This document shows positions 1-9,169 of a DNA stretch of 64,000 nucleotides, piece by piece. The notes beneath the pieces are model-generated. The model was not told the origin of the DNA. It worked only from the letters and a program-made list of their open reading frames with translations, and ran no database searches. The translations under genes were made by a program, and so were the position numbers. How positions within the stretch are numbered: the stretch's first letter is position 1; the number at the start of each line of letters is the position of its first letter. Location of the stretch: contig NZ_JAFFZW010000001.1 of the NCBI RefSeq assembly GCF_017826695.1, positions 988,447 to 1,052,446 on the forward strand, in the 5' to 3' direction. This DNA is from Pseudomonas alliivorans. GTDB lineage: Bacteria; Pseudomonadota; Gammaproteobacteria; Pseudomonadales; Pseudomonadaceae.

Positions 1-1
1 C

Positions 2-631
2 AAAATTGCAGTCGCAGCCGGCATTCCGCTGGTCTACGTCAATCGTCGTCCTGACGATCCCAGACTGCCCGCAGGCGTTGCTACCGTCACGTCCGATGAC
101 GTCGAGGCCGGCCGGCTGCAGATGGAGTACATCGCCGAAAAAATGGGCGGCAAGGGCAGCGTAATGATCCTGCTGGGCGATCTGGCCAACAACTCCACGA
201 AAGGCCGTACCGACGGCGTGAAGGAAGTGTTGAAAAAATACCCCGGCATAAAGATCGACCAGGAACAGACTGGCATCTGGTCGCGCCAGAAAGGCATGGA
301 TCTGACCAATGACTGGATCACCCAGGGCCGTGATTTCAACGCCGTACTCGCCAATAACGACGAGATGGCAATCGGTGCGGCAATGGCTCTGAAGCAGGCT
401 GGCAAGAAGCAGGGCTCGGTCTTCGTCGCCGGTGTGGATGGCACGCCCGACGGGCTCAATGCGATCACCAAGGGTGATCTGACGGTCTCGGTCTTCCAGG
501 ACGCCAAGGGTCAGGCCAACGGTGCTATCGATGCAGCCGTGAAAATGGCGAAAAAGGAGACCCTCGAGTCTCAGACCATCGTCATTCCGTACCGCCTGAT
601 CACGCCTGAAAACGTCGTCACCTTCAAATAA
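2..631 (+). CDS. Sugar ABC transporter substrate-binding protein (C-terminal part)
   Basis: The window opens inside this gene; 209 codons are present in frame from base 2 and the start lies upstream. The protein is the C-terminal two thirds of a periplasmic-binding protein of the ribose/rhizopine/inositol type (Peripla_BP_4 fold). Visible signs are VILVYVNRR-like hinge sequence ([10 protein letters not shown]), the ligand-pocket stretch [15 protein letters not shown], the turn [14 protein letters not shown] and the closing segment [16 protein letters not shown], all in family order. It would capture the sugar in the periplasm and deliver it to the permease encoded at 2332-3357. The gap of 62 bases to the ATPase gene indicates one operon. 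Sequence flavour suggests inositol or a related polyol, but the substrate cannot be settled from this fragment. Confidence 0.9.
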   Translation, partial: KIAVAAGIPLVYVNRRPDDPRLPAGVATVTSDDVEAGRLQMEYIAEKMGGKGSVMILLGDLANNSTKGRTDGVKEVLKKYPGIKIDQEQTGIWSRQKGMDLTNDWITQGRDFNAVLANNDEMAIGAAMALKQAGKKQGSVFVAGVDGTPDGLNAITKGDLTVSVFQDAKGQANGAIDAAVKMAKKETLESQTIVIPYRLITPENVVTFK

Positions 632-693
632 GAACAGCCGACAGGCGGGGCGGATCCTGCACCCCGGTCCTGTCGCTTGAGGAGCTTGTCACC

Positions 694-2271
694 ATGTCCG
701 GTTCAGCGACTGCCACCCCCACGCCCGCCCAGCGCGACTCTTCCGGTAGTGCAGGTCACGATGCCCTGAATGCCCAACCGCCTTACCTGCTGGAAATCAG
801 CAACATCAGCAAGGGTTTTCCAGGCGTCATTGCACTCAACGACGTGCAACTGCGGGTCCGTCCCGGCAGCGTATTGGCGCTGATGGGCGAGAACGGCGCC
901 GGCAAGTCGACATTGATGAAAATCATTGCCGGCATCTATCAGCCCGACGCAGGCGAAATCCGCCTGCGGGGCAAGCCCGTCACGTTCGACACCCCGCTGT
1001 CCGCCCTGCAGTCCGGGATTGCCATGATCCATCAGGAGCTGAACCTGATGCCGTTCATGAGCATTGCAGAGAACATCTGGATCGGCCGTGAGCAACTGAA
1101 CGGGCTGCACATGATCGACCACCGGGAGATGTTCCGCTGCACCGCCGAACTGCTCGAGCGCCTGCGCATCAAGCTGGATCCGGAGGAACTGGTGGGCAAT
1201 CTGAGCATCGCCGAACGACAGATGGTCGAGATCGCCAAGGCGGTTTCCTACAACTCCGATGTCTTGATCATGGACGAGCCGACCTCGGCCATTACCGAGA
1301 CCGAAGTCGCGCATCTGTTCTCGATCATTTCCGACCTGCGTGCGCAGGGCAAGGGCATCATCTACATCACGCACAAGATGAATGAAGTGTTCGAGATTGC
1401 AGACGAAGTAGCCGTGTTTCGTGATGGTTGCTACATCGGCCTGCAGCGCGCCGAAAGCATGGACGGCGACAGCCTGATCTCGATGATGGTCGGTCGCGAG
1501 CTGACCCAGCTCTTTCCGGAGCGTGAAAAACCGATCGGGGATCTACTCCTGTCGGTACGTGATCTGCGCCTGGACGGCATTTTCAAGGACGTGTCCTTCG
1601 ACCTGCATGCGGGCGAGATTCTTGGCATTGCCGGGCTGATGGGCTCGGGGCGAACAAACGTGGCCGAAACCCTGTTCGGCATCACGCCCAGCGACGGCGG
1701 AGAGATTCATTACGATGGCACAGCGGTGCGCATCGGCGACCCTCATCAGGCCATCGGGCTGGGATTCGCGTTGTTGACCGAGGATCGTAAATTGACCGGG
1801 CTGTTTCCCTGCCTGTCAGTGATGGAAAACATGGAAATGGCGGTATTGGCCAACTACGCAGGCAATGGCTTCGTCAAACAGAAAGCCTTGCGGGCGCTGT
1901 GCGAAGACATGTGCAAGAAGCTGCGGGTCAAGACCCCTTCGCTGGAACAATGCATCGACACACTGTCCGGAGGCAATCAGCAGAAAGCGTTGCTGGCCCG
2001 CTGGCTGATGACCAACCCCAGAGTATTGATTCTCGACGAGCCGACCCGCGGTATCGACGTGGGCGCCAAGGCCGAGATCTACCGCCTGATTGCCTTTCTG
2101 GCCAGCGAAGGCATGGCGGTCATCATGATTTCCTCGGAGTTGCCCGAAGTGCTGGGCATGAGCGACCGGGTCATGGTCATGCACGAAGGCGAAATGATGG
2201 GGATCTTGCCGCGCAGTGAGGCGACTCAGGAAAAAGTCATGCATCTGGCTTCCGGACATCGAGTCCATTGA
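694..2271 (+). CDS. Sugar ABC transporter ATP-binding protein (RbsA/MglA type)
   Basis: This 525-residue protein is the double-ATPase subunit of a sugar importer of the RbsA/MglA/XylG class. The N-terminal half has Walker [10 protein letters not shown] near residue 67 and a degenerate signature ([15 protein letters not shown]), followed by Walker [11 protein letters not shown]. The C-terminal half has a variant Walker A (GLMGSGRTN, lacking the Lys), the signature [15 protein letters not shown] and Walker [14 protein letters not shown] degenerate second P-loop is normal in this family. About 30 residues rich in Ser, Thr and Ala precede the first domain, so the true start could be somewhat later, but GGAG at 680-683 fits the ATG at 694. 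It energises the importer formed with the proteins on either side. Confidence 0.95.
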   Translation: MSGSATATPTPAQRDSSGSAGHDALNAQPPYLLEISNISKGFPGVIALNDVQLRVRPGSVLALMGENGAGKSTLMKIIAGIYQPDAGEIRLRGKPVTFDTPLSALQSGIAMIHQELNLMPFMSIAENIWIGREQLNGLHMIDHREMFRCTAELLERLRIKLDPEELVGNLSIAERQMVEIAKAVSYNSDVLIMDEPTSAITETEVAHLFSIISDLRAQGKGIIYITHKMNEVFEIADEVAVFRDGCYIGLQRAESMDGDSLISMMVGRELTQLFPEREKPIGDLLLSVRDLRLDGIFKDVSFDLHAGEILGIAGLMGSGRTNVAETLFGITPSDGGEIHYDGTAVRIGDPHQAIGLGFALLTEDRKLTGLFPCLSVMENMEMAVLANYAGNGFVKQKALRALCEDMCKKLRVKTPSLEQCIDTLSGGNQQKALLARWLMTNPRVLILDEPTRGIDVGAKAEIYRLIAFLASEGMAVIMISSELPEVLGMSDRVMVMHEGEMMGILPRSEATQEKVMHLASGHRVH

Positions 2272-2331
2272 GTTCGCAGGGCCAGCCTTGGCCAGAAGAG
2301 CACGCCAGAACAAGAACAAGAGGGTAACACC

Positions 2332-3357
2332 ATGAGCAATGCTATCTTGCAGAACAAGCCGGCCCTGGCGCCGACCAAAAACAAGCGGCGACTGCCGACC
2401 GAGCTGAGCATTTTTCTGGTCCTGATCGGTATCGGTCTGATCTTCGAGCTGTTCGGCTGGATCGTCCGCGATCAGAGCTTCCTGCTCAATTCGCAGCGGC
2501 TGGTGCTGATGATCCTGCAAGTGTCGATCATCGGACTGCTGGCCATTGGCGTGACGCAGGTGATCATCACCACCGGCATCGATCTGTCTTCAGGATCGGT
2601 GCTGGCGTTGTCGGCGATGGTCGCTGCCAGTCTGGCGCAGACCTCGGATTTTTCCCGTGCGGTCTTTCCTTCACTGACGGATCTGCCGGTGTGGATACCG
2701 GTAGTGGTCGGTCTGGGGGTCGGATTGCTGGCGGGTGCGATCAACGGCAGCATCATTGCCATCACCGGTATTCCTCCGTTCATCGCGACCCTCGGCATGA
2801 TGGTGTCGGCCCGCGGCCTGGCGCGCTTCTACACTGAAGGCCAGCCAGTGAGCATGCTGTCGGACTCTTACACCGCTATCGGTCAAGGCGCGATGCCGGT
2901 GATCATCTTTCTGGTGGTGGCGGTCATCTTCCACATCGCGCTGCGATACACCAAATATGGCAAGTACACCTATGCCATCGGCGGCAACATGCAGGCGGCC
3001 CGTACCTCGGGGATCAACGTCAAACGCCATCTGGTCATTGTCTACAGCATCGCCGGATTGCTGGCAGGTCTTGCCGGTGTGGTGGCATCGGCGCGGGCAG
3101 CGACCGGGCAGGCGGGGATGGGTATGTCTTATGAGCTGGACGCCATCGCTGCTGCGGTGATCGGTGGCACCAGTCTGGCGGGCGGAGTAGGGCGCATCAC
3201 CGGTACGGTGATCGGCGCGTTGATCCTGGGTGTCATGGCCAGCGGGTTCACCTTTGTCGGAGTCGATGCTTACGTTCAGGACATCATCAAAGGGCTGATC
3301 ATTGTAGTGGCGGTCGTCATCGATCAGTATCGCAACAAGCGCAAGACCAAACGCTGA
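2332..3357 (+). CDS. Sugar ABC transporter permease (RbsC type)
   Basis: This 341-residue integral membrane protein belongs to the RbsC/BPD_transp_2 permease family. It starts with a charged cytoplasmic tail (residues 1-24) and then has about eight to ten hydrophobic segments. Family hallmarks are TQVIITTGIDLSSGSVLAL, the EAA-like stretch YAIGGNMQAARTSGINV that contacts the ATPase, and AAAVIGGTSLAGGVGR. It forms the inner-membrane channel of the importer. The SD-like AAGAGGG at 2319-2325 precedes the ATG. A strong hairpin follows directly, so this is the last gene of the operon. The substrate is inferred to be inositol or another sugar alcohol only from the resemblance of the set to inositol/rhizopine importers. 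Confidence 0.95.
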   Translation: MSNAILQNKPALAPTKNKRRLPTELSIFLVLIGIGLIFELFGWIVRDQSFLLNSQRLVLMILQVSIIGLLAIGVTQVIITTGIDLSSGSVLALSAMVAASLAQTSDFSRAVFPSLTDLPVWIPVVVGLGVGLLAGAINGSIIAITGIPPFIATLGMMVSARGLARFYTEGQPVSMLSDSYTAIGQGAMPVIIFLVVAVIFHIALRYTKYGKYTYAIGGNMQAARTSGINVKRHLVIVYSIAGLLAGLAGVVASARAATGQAGMGMSYELDAIAAAVIGGTSLAGGVGRITGTVIGALILGVMASGFTFVGVDAYVQDIIKGLIIVVAVVIDQYRNKRKTKR

Positions 3358-3369
3358 GCGCAACCTGTA

Positions 3370-3400
3370 CACACAAGGGCCTTCGAGGCCCTTTTGTGTG
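3370..3400 (+). terminator. Rho-independent terminator of the ABC operon
   Basis: The inverted repeat pairs CACACAAGGGCC with GGCCCTTTTGTGTG around a TTCG loop, with T-rich right arm, 13 bases after the permease stop codon. Confidence 0.85.
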
Positions 3401-3659
3401 TTGCAAGGTAGCTGGAACCGATTGGTTCTGTGCCGGTCAGACCCTCATCCAACCGAGCGCAATACAGGTTTGGTGCCCGGTTTTCAGGGGCTGCCGCGCA
3501 ATTGTTGGCCAAAAAACTTCAATTGTGTTGCCGAGTGCGCGAGGCGGCCTTAGACTGCCGCCCCTCGTAAATTGAGTGCCTGGTGGCGCTTGGAGATCAT
3601 GGCGCTTGTACGGCAACGTTGAGCCGCTCCTCAATGCACGTTTTTTTATAGAGAAATCA

Positions 3660-4064
3660 ATGACAAAGGAAAAGTTGCTGGCCATGCCGGCCGATGACTA
3701 CATGAACGCCGAGCAGCACGCTTTCTTCGTCGAGCTGTTGCAGAACATGAAGGTCGAAATCCACGAGCGAATCGAGCAGAGCCGCATTGCCATCGAAAGC
3801 CTGGATACGCCTGCCGACCCTGCCGATGCTGCCTCTGTCGAAGAAGAGCGTCACTGGCTGGTAAACGTGATCGACCGTGACCAGCGCATGCTGCCGCAGC
3901 TGGAAATGGCCCTTTCGCGTATCGCTGAAGACACCTTCGGCTGGTGCGATGACAGTGGCGAGCCGATCGGCCTGAAGCGTCTGCTGATCAGCCCGACGAC
4001 CAAGTATTGCATCGAAGCGCAAGAGCGCCACGAGCAGATCGACAAGCACCAGCGCCAGGCCTGA
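3660..4064 (+). CDS. dksA2: DksA2-like zinc-free RNA polymerase-binding regulator
   Basis: This 134-residue protein is of the TraR/DksA family. DksA binds in the secondary channel of RNA polymerase and, with ppGpp, resets transcription of rRNA and biosynthetic genes. A long coiled-coil region (residues 20-90) carries the tip motif with Asp53, Asp56 and Ala58, equivalent to the DxxDxA tip of E. coli DksA. The C-terminal globule would normally hold zinc with four Cys; here only Cys96 and Cys117 remain, with Ser99 and Ala120 in the other two places. That matches the known DksA2 paralogue of P. aeruginosa, which works without zinc and is made under zinc limitation. I chose ATG 3660; upstream in-frame extension to 3576 is unlike the family. 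No clear Zur box is visible upstream. Confidence 0.9.
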   Translation: MTKEKLLAMPADDYMNAEQHAFFVELLQNMKVEIHERIEQSRIAIESLDTPADPADAASVEEERHWLVNVIDRDQRMLPQLEMALSRIAEDTFGWCDDSGEPIGLKRLLISPTTKYCIEAQERHEQIDKHQRQA

Positions 4065-4090
4065 TCCACAGGCAGCGGGCAGGTGTCACG

Positions 4091-4124
4091 AAACCGGGAG
4101 GCGAGCAATTGCCTCCCGGTTTTC
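4091..4124 (+). terminator. Terminator after the dksA2-like gene
   Basis: A perfect 12-bp stem (AAACCGGGAGGC with GCCTCCCGGTTT) with an 8-base loop is followed by a short T-rich tract, 27 bases after the stop codon. Confidence 0.85.
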
Positions 4125-4194
4125 TTGTGCCTGCGATTTATTAAAGGGAATGTTGCCCACTACCACCAATGGCTCATGGCAGATGGCCGGTTTC

Positions 4195-4223
4195 TAGCGT
4201 TTAATGAGGACAAACAACGATAA
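4195..4223 (+). promoter_or_regulatory. Possible FliA (sigma-28) promoter of the chemoreceptor gene
   Basis: TAGCGTTT and AACGATAA, separated by 13 bases, resemble the flagellar sigma-28 pattern (-10 GCCGATAA), and lie just upstream of a chemoreceptor gene, a usual FliA target. The match is 6 of 8 in the -10 and the -35 is weak, so this is only a suggestion. Confidence 0.3.
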
Positions 4224-4246
4224 ATAGACGCTTGGGGTGATGCAGC

Positions 4247-5824
4247 ATGTCCGACAACGCATTCGTGGCAAAACGGCTCTGGGTCCCCGTGCTACAGACG
4301 CTCGCCCTGTGCCTGCTGCTGGCGACGAGCAATTTTGCCAGCGTCTCCCTTTACCTCGCCGTGCCGGTTGTCCTGTTGGTGATCTGGTTGCCACGTCTGC
4401 TGCCCGCAAACACCGCCCGGCCCGTGGAAGCACCGGAAGACAGCGCCATCGGGCGTCTGACCCGTGACCTCTCCCACACCACCAGCCACAACGCGCTTTC
4501 CGCTGCGCAGGTCGCGTTTTCCGTGCGCCAGCTGGCAGGCAGGGTGCAGTCGCAACTCGATGCTGCGGAACAGGTGGTGGGCAGCGCCGATGTCATGATT
4601 GCCACTGAACGACAGACCGCCCAACTGAGTCAGCAGGCCCTTAGCGCGGCCAGCCAGGCCCGTCAGCGAAGTGATGCGGGCAGCGTGGTCCTGAACGAAT
4701 CCATCCAGCGCATGCACCGCCTGAGTCAGGGAGCGGTGGACAGCCGTGAATTGATCGAGGCGTTGAATCAACGCAGTGAAGAAATCCAGCGTGTGACGTT
4801 GGTGATCCAGTCCATTGCCAGCCAGACCAACCTGCTGGCACTCAACGCTGCCATTGAGGCCGCGCGCGCTGGCGAGCACGGGCGTGGCTTTGCCGTGGTG
4901 GCCGATGAGGTGCGCGGACTCGCCGGCCGCACAGCCAGCGCTACGCAGGAAGTCGGGCAGATGGTCGCCGATATCCAGCAACGCACCAGTCAGGTTGTCG
5001 AGCAGATCCGCCAGTTGTCGACGGATCTGGACAGCGGTGTCCAGCAGGTGGAACTGACCGGCGAGCACCTTGAGAGCATTGCACGTCTGGCGGTCGAGGT
5101 GGAAAGTCAGGTGGGTGAAATTGCCCATGGCGCGCAGACCAATCAGGATCAGTTGGCTGGCCTGTTCGTTGCGGTCGAGCGCATGCGCAGCGATCTGGCC
5201 GTCAGCGATGAGCAGACCCGGCATCTGGCTCAGGCGGCCGTACAGATGGAGGGGCAGGCTGAAACCATCAGCCAGCGTCTGGCACAGGTCGGTCTGGATG
5301 ACTACCATCAGCGCATCTATGACCTGGCCCGCGAAGGTGCACAGCAGATCGCAGCGAAGTTCGAAGCCGATATCGAACGGGGAACCGTCAGCCTCGATGA
5401 TTTGTTCGACCGGCAGTACAAACCCATCCCGAACACGTCGCCGACGCGTTTCAATACCCGTTTCGACCGTTATACCGATCAGGTCCTGCCCGCTGTGCAG
5501 GAACCGTTGCTGTCACGGCATGAGGGGCTGGTCTTCGCCATTGCCTGCACGCAGCAGGGTTACGTACCGACGCACAACAATGCCTTCAATCAGCCTCTGA
5601 CCGGCGATTCTGCCGTCGACAACGCCCGCAACCGCAGTAAGCGCAAATTCGATGACCGGACCGGCATCCGTTGCGGCAGCCATCAACAGCCCGTGCTGTT
5701 GCAGACCTATACCCGCGACACCGGTGAACTGATGCATGACCTGTCTGTGCCGATCATGGTCAAGGGCAGGCATTGGGGCGGCTTGAGGCTGGGCTACAAG
5801 CCCGAAGCCACGGCCATGAAATAA
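4247..5824 (+). CDS. Methyl-accepting chemotaxis protein without periplasmic sensor
   Basis: This 525-residue chemoreceptor signals to CheA/CheW at the cell pole. Two hydrophobic segments (about residues 9-26 and 30-50) form a membrane hairpin with almost nothing between them, so there is no periplasmic ligand domain. The conserved hairpin tip of the signalling domain is clear at about residues 189-226 ([20 protein letters not shown] then [12 protein letters not shown]). Behind the coiled coil a further 170 residues (about 345-525) form an extra domain with the motif [16 protein letters not shown] and [10 protein letters not shown] sensory input at the cytoplasmic C terminus is therefore likely; its ligand is unknown. 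The final residues carry no CheR-docking pentapeptide of the xWxxF kind. The protein has its own transcription unit, with GGGGTG at 4234-4239 as ribosome site. Confidence 0.93.
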   Translation: MSDNAFVAKRLWVPVLQTLALCLLLATSNFASVSLYLAVPVVLLVIWLPRLLPANTARPVEAPEDSAIGRLTRDLSHTTSHNALSAAQVAFSVRQLAGRVQSQLDAAEQVVGSADVMIATERQTAQLSQQALSAASQARQRSDAGSVVLNESIQRMHRLSQGAVDSRELIEALNQRSEEIQRVTLVIQSIASQTNLLALNAAIEAARAGEHGRGFAVVADEVRGLAGRTASATQEVGQMVADIQQRTSQVVEQIRQLSTDLDSGVQQVELTGEHLESIARLAVEVESQVGEIAHGAQTNQDQLAGLFVAVERMRSDLAVSDEQTRHLAQAAVQMEGQAETISQRLAQVGLDDYHQRIYDLAREGAQQIAAKFEADIERGTVSLDDLFDRQYKPIPNTSPTRFNTRFDRYTDQVLPAVQEPLLSRHEGLVFAIACTQQGYVPTHNNAFNQPLTGDSAVDNARNRSKRKFDDRTGIRCGSHQQPVLLQTYTRDTGELMHDLSVPIMVKGRHWGGLRLGYKPEATAMK

Positions 5825-6099
5825 CAGACCACTCAACGCTGAAGGGGCGCAGTTCAAAAGATCGGCAACTATATTGAATGCGTCCGTCGTCGGAGTGGAT
5901 ATATAAAAATATCGCTTCTCTGTTTTTACAGTGTTTATTTTCCCGATTTTTTATTGTTATTTTATTGTTGTAGGAAGTTTCCGAAAAGTCTTTCCGTTAC
6001 TTGACTGTTCTTATGGCTTGAGCAAGCTAGTTAAATCGACGGCATGAATGGTTGATTTGACAGTTGCCGTTACAGGGAACATCTAAGGACGGAAACAGC
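5825..6099. other. AT-rich intergenic region upstream of the Tle-type lipase gene
   Basis: No gene is seen. Bases 5895-5990 are very AT-rich for this genome (runs of T, and TATATAAAAATAT at 5898-5910), unlike the GC-rich DNA on both sides. This is typical of promoters silenced by MvaT/H-NS-like proteins and of acquired genes. The SD AAGGACGG at 6084-6091 serves the ATG at 6100. Confidence 0.6.
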
Positions 6100-7584
6100 A
6101 TGAAAAATACAGGGAATGTTAAAGGAGACGCTGTCGTTTCGGACGCGGCGGCGCTGCGCGTGACCCTACGGGCAGGCGTATTCTTCGATGGAACAGGCAA
6201 TAACAGACTCAATAGCCGGATCGGCGCGGATTGTCAGGCGCTTATGGAAGTCAATGGCGAGCGGCATATTCGAGAATGTGCAGGACGGCATTCCGATCCT
6301 TCCAGCAGTTATAGCAATGATCTGACCAATATCGCCCGACTGGCCGATCTTTATCGTGATCAGCAAGTTGCCGCCAATGACGGTGGTGGGTTGCGGGTTT
6401 ATTGGTCGATCTATGTGAGTGGTGCCGGAACGACGTCGGGCAGTCGTGATTCGCTCTGGCCGGGGCAGAGCTTTGGGCGGGGGCCCACGGGTGTTGTGGC
6501 CAAAGTCGAGCGGGCGATCAAAAAGCTCGACTCGCGGCTCAGGGCGTTTGCGCACTCCAACCCGGGGTGTGTCATTGAAGCAATCGAGCTGGACGTCTTT
6601 GGGTTCAGCCGGGGCGCCGCATCGGCCAGACACTTTGTCAACGAAGTGCTCAAACAGTCCGCAGGCTTGCTTGAGCCTGTATTGAGCAGTCGCAAGGTTC
6701 GGTTGAGCGAAGACTTCAGCTGGAAGGGCGGTAGCGTGCGGATCAAGGTTGTCGGTCTGTTCGATACCGTGGCGGCCATCGGCAGCCTCAAGGATCTGGG
6801 CAGCGTCAGTGACTCGGCCAATCGCCGCGTCAATCTTTACCTGCCGCCCGATTGCGCACAACAGGTCCTGCATCTGGTGGCCCGGGATGAACTGCGACGC
6901 AATTTTGCGTTGAACAGCATAAGGCCGGTGTGGCCGCGAGAAATCGTTCTGCCGGGAGCGCATGCCGACATCGGCGGCGGGTATCTTCCGCAGATGGAGG
7001 AAAACGTCTTGCTCACCCGGCCACGTATCAGCACGCTGTATGCCGACGATCTGCCCGAATCGACGTCGGCATGGCTGCAAGCGCAGGCCGAGCTGAGTGC
7101 GATGGATGCAGAACGCTGGATCGATCCGCTGGACACCCAGGCCTCGCTGCAGGTTCAGGCGTGTGATGCGCAATACAGATCCCGCGGCAGGACATCTTTC
7201 GGAGGGCGTTCGACAGTGATTGCCGTCTGTCTGCGGCGTCAGGTGTTCGGCCATCTGTCACGGGTGCATCTGCGGGTTATGCATGCGCTGGCCTGTGACG
7301 AGGGCGTGCCGTTCGAACCGATTCCCCTTACACAGGACCTCAAGCTGCCGCCAGAACTCGAAGGCATTGCCTCCAAGCTGATCGATTATGCGCGGGGGGA
7401 TCCTTACAACCTGAGTGACGATGAAGAGAAGATTCTTCGCTGGCGCTACATCCATCATTCGGCCCACTGGAGCGCGGCGATAGGCAGGCTGGGCAGCCTC
7501 AGTGATGCGGTGTTCGTGCATGCTCCCGAGCCTGGCGGGCGGATATTGCACCCTAATATCGGTCAGCCGGGCTATCCTCAGTAA
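6100..7584 (+). CDS. DUF2235 phospholipase, type VI secretion Tle effector-like
   Basis: This 494-residue protein has the DUF2235 fold found in Tle-family phospholipase effectors delivered by type VI secretion. The N-terminal family motif GVFFDGTGNN is at residues 26-35. The nucleophile elbow GFSRG (a GxSxG motif) places Ser170 as the catalytic Ser. LFDTVAAIG (Asp222) and LPGAHADIGGGY (His288, Asp290) supply candidate members of the catalytic set. There is no signal peptide, as expected for a T6SS cargo. I chose ATG 6100, preceded by AAGGACGG; an upstream TTG at 6064 is in frame but less likely. No VgrG, PAAR, adaptor or recognisable immunity gene lies next to it, so it is an orphan and a housekeeping lipase cannot be excluded. 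Confidence 0.8.
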   Translation: MKNTGNVKGDAVVSDAAALRVTLRAGVFFDGTGNNRLNSRIGADCQALMEVNGERHIRECAGRHSDPSSSYSNDLTNIARLADLYRDQQVAANDGGGLRVYWSIYVSGAGTTSGSRDSLWPGQSFGRGPTGVVAKVERAIKKLDSRLRAFAHSNPGCVIEAIELDVFGFSRGAASARHFVNEVLKQSAGLLEPVLSSRKVRLSEDFSWKGGSVRIKVVGLFDTVAAIGSLKDLGSVSDSANRRVNLYLPPDCAQQVLHLVARDELRRNFALNSIRPVWPREIVLPGAHADIGGGYLPQMEENVLLTRPRISTLYADDLPESTSAWLQAQAELSAMDAERWIDPLDTQASLQVQACDAQYRSRGRTSFGGRSTVIAVCLRRQVFGHLSRVHLRVMHALACDEGVPFEPIPLTQDLKLPPELEGIASKLIDYARGDPYNLSDDEEKILRWRYIHHSAHWSAAIGRLGSLSDAVFVHAPEPGGRILHPNIGQPGYPQ

Positions 7585-7594
7585 GCCTTGACGC

Positions 7595-7626
7595 AAGAGT
7601 GATGCAGGCTGGCCTGCATCACTCTT
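7595..7626. terminator. Bidirectional terminator
   Basis: A perfect 14-bp stem (AAGAGTGATGCAGG with its complement) around a CTGG loop sits between two convergent genes and can serve both. Confidence 0.85.
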
Positions 7627-7632
7627 ATGCTG

Positions 7633-7869
7633 TCAGGGTTTTTTGTGCAGAAGAACATTCAGTTCGTCGACCACAGGCGCCCACTCGGCGTCGGCGCGCA
7701 GCTCTTCTTTGAGGAATGCTGCCTGTTGAGGTGTCCAGAATTCGGCGTCGATCAGTTTCACATCATCGGACAATCGATGTTGCGCAACGAAAGCATCGAT
7801 ACTTGTCTCGTCATTGTCCAGACCCAATTGGGCGAACAGGCCTGGCAGGTCAGGGTTGGGCAATTCCAT
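7633..7869 (-). CDS. DUF2789 small protein
   Basis: This 78-residue acidic soluble protein matches the DUF2789 family in length and layout: it begins MELPNPDLPGLFAQLGL and contains FWTPQQAAFLKEEL in the middle. The function of the family is unknown. It has no signal peptide, no membrane segment and no cysteines. It converges on the phospholipase gene, sharing a terminator; the opposite direction and the wide distribution of DUF2789 in Pseudomonas argue against it being an immunity protein. GGAGATG lies just upstream of the start. Confidence 0.8.
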   Translation of the reverse strand: MELPNPDLPGLFAQLGLDNDETSIDAFVAQHRLSDDVKLIDAEFWTPQQAAFLKEELRADAEWAPVVDELNVLLHKKP

Positions 7870-8240
7870 GTCATCTCCTCGACGAGGGCGAACCCCGTAC
7901 AGTCATTGGTTCAGTATCGGAGTGGTGGGGCCGGACAAGAGTTCGATGCTTTTTTTCCTTCTGCATACGCTGACTTTTCCTGGACGCAAGGCAAGTGCTA
8001 TGTTCATACCGGTGACGAGTTCTCTCCAGTAAGAATCAGGTGCCCCTTACATGTCCCTCGCGTCCGGGGTCAATCGCAGGTGGCGCGTCTACGACATCGT
8101 TTGTACAAAAGGTATATATCCCGCTGACGCTGTGAGCCGGTAGAATCCGTCGCCAGCCTGCACAGGGTACGGGGTGGCCTGCCTGGCACACCGCAGTGCA
8201 GCGCGTCAGCAGGTCTTGGCCGCGCCATGCGGCAACACGG
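7870..8240. other. Intergenic region between divergent genes
   Basis: These 371 bases hold no supported gene. They must contain the promoters of the DUF2789 gene (minus) and of the gene at 8241 (plus). An AT-rich patch at 8099-8119 (TTTGTACAAAAGGTATATAT) contains the palindrome TTTGTACAAA and is the only eye-catching element; no good -35/-10 pair could be fixed. Confidence 0.4.
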
Positions 8241-8771
8241 ATGAACGACTTTCAACTGCCCGCATACCGGGCAGCATCATTTATCACGTTGGGGGTTTGT
8301 ACTTTGGCGGTAAGCAACCTGGATACGCACGCGTTGTTCGTGCTCGGCGATCTGCGGGCACAGTTGGTCAAGCAGTTTCAATCACGTTTTGTCTACGTCA
8401 CCGAACAGTCGGCCGAAGGCATCTACATCGCAGAGATCGACACCGAGTCCGCCATGGTCGTCGATGACAAGCCGCGCCTTGAACTCAAGGTCGGCGATCA
8501 TTTTCGCGCCTCTGTCCTTCCGAGCCGTGAAGGCGGGAAATTCGAAATCAGGTTTCGCGAAATAAAACTGACTGTCTACGGTCTTGGCGATTACGCGTTC
8601 GTCGATACTGCGGAAGGTCACGGTATCGTCTTCAAGGAAGGCCATACGGTGTTCATGGTGTTTGCCGCCACAGAACAGCTTCAATCCGGCATGAGCAAGA
8701 CGCTCAAGACCGCCGTCGGCAAGGCTGCGAAATGGCGCAAGGGCGAACTATCGTTCAAGGCCAGCGAATAA
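8241..8771 (+). CDS. Hypothetical protein, conserved beside the Mrp operon
   Basis: I do not recognise the family. From ATG 8241 the protein has 176 residues. The first 24 include a hydrophobic run (AASFITLGVCTLAV), after which the protein is soluble, of mixed strands and helices (IYIAEIDTESAMVVDDKP, then KVGDHFRASVLPSREGGKFE), and ends in a basic helix (KTLKTAVGKAAKWRKGE). A TTG at 8304 preceded by GGGGGT is an alternative start that would remove the hydrophobic run, so the N terminus is uncertain. It converges with the Mrp antiporter operon; a possible hairpin (CGCTGGCG/CGCCAGCG, 8772-8801) lies between the two stops. Codon use looks native, and the reading frame has no competitor, so it is probably a real gene. 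Confidence 0.7.
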   Translation: MNDFQLPAYRAASFITLGVCTLAVSNLDTHALFVLGDLRAQLVKQFQSRFVYVTEQSAEGIYIAEIDTESAMVVDDKPRLELKVGDHFRASVLPSREGGKFEIRFREIKLTVYGLGDYAFVDTAEGHGIVFKEGHTVFMVFAATEQLQSGMSKTLKTAVGKAAKWRKGELSFKASE

Positions 8772-8788
8772 CGCTGGCGATTGCAGGG

Positions 8789-9169
8789 TCATCCGCCAGC
8801 GGATTCGCCTTCATTGCGCCCGCCGCTGACTTCTGCCGGTACGTCATCGCCGGCCATGCGTTTGCGGAACAGTGCGGTCCGCGCCAGCAGCAGTGTGGTC
8901 ACAGGGACTGTGATCGCCAGCAGCACAGGAATCAGCCAGGCGTGAATCACCGGCTCTGACTTGAGTGCGGAGAAATAGATGATCGAGGCCAGTGCGACGC
9001 ACCAGGCACCCATTGTCGAGGCGAGCGCAGGCGGGTGCATTCGCTCGAAAAAGTCCCTCAGGCGCAGCAGACCCAGTGCGCCGGTCAGCGTGAACAGGCT
9101 GCTGGCAATCAACAGCACGGCAGTCAGTACCTCGGCCCAGAAAGGGACGTTCATCGGTAGTGAAGTCAT
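8789..9169 (-). CDS. phaG: Mrp-type Na+(K+)/H+ antiporter subunit G
   Basis: This 126-residue membrane protein matches the MnhG/PhaG family, with three hydrophobic segments and the family stretch ALGLLRLRDFFERMHPPALAST. It is the last subunit of the hetero-oligomeric Mrp antiporter that expels Na+ or K+ in exchange for protons and supports growth at high pH or salt. Its start overlaps the stop of subunit F by 4 bases (ATGA), so the two are translationally coupled. The last 20 residues are a hydrophilic Gly/Glu-rich tail. Gene names of the sha, pha and mnh series are all used for this operon. Confidence 0.93.
   Translation of the reverse strand: MTSLPMNVPFWAEVLTAVLLIASSLFTLTGALGLLRLRDFFERMHPPALASTMGAWCVALASIIYFSALKSEPVIHAWLIPVLLAITVPVTTLLLARTALFRKRMAGDDVPAEVSGGRNEGESAGG

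Noticed and set aside
703..1374. Minus-strand reading frame opposite the ABC ATPase gene
   Set aside because: It is a shadow of a clear ATPase gene in a GC-rich genome and shows no protein family features.
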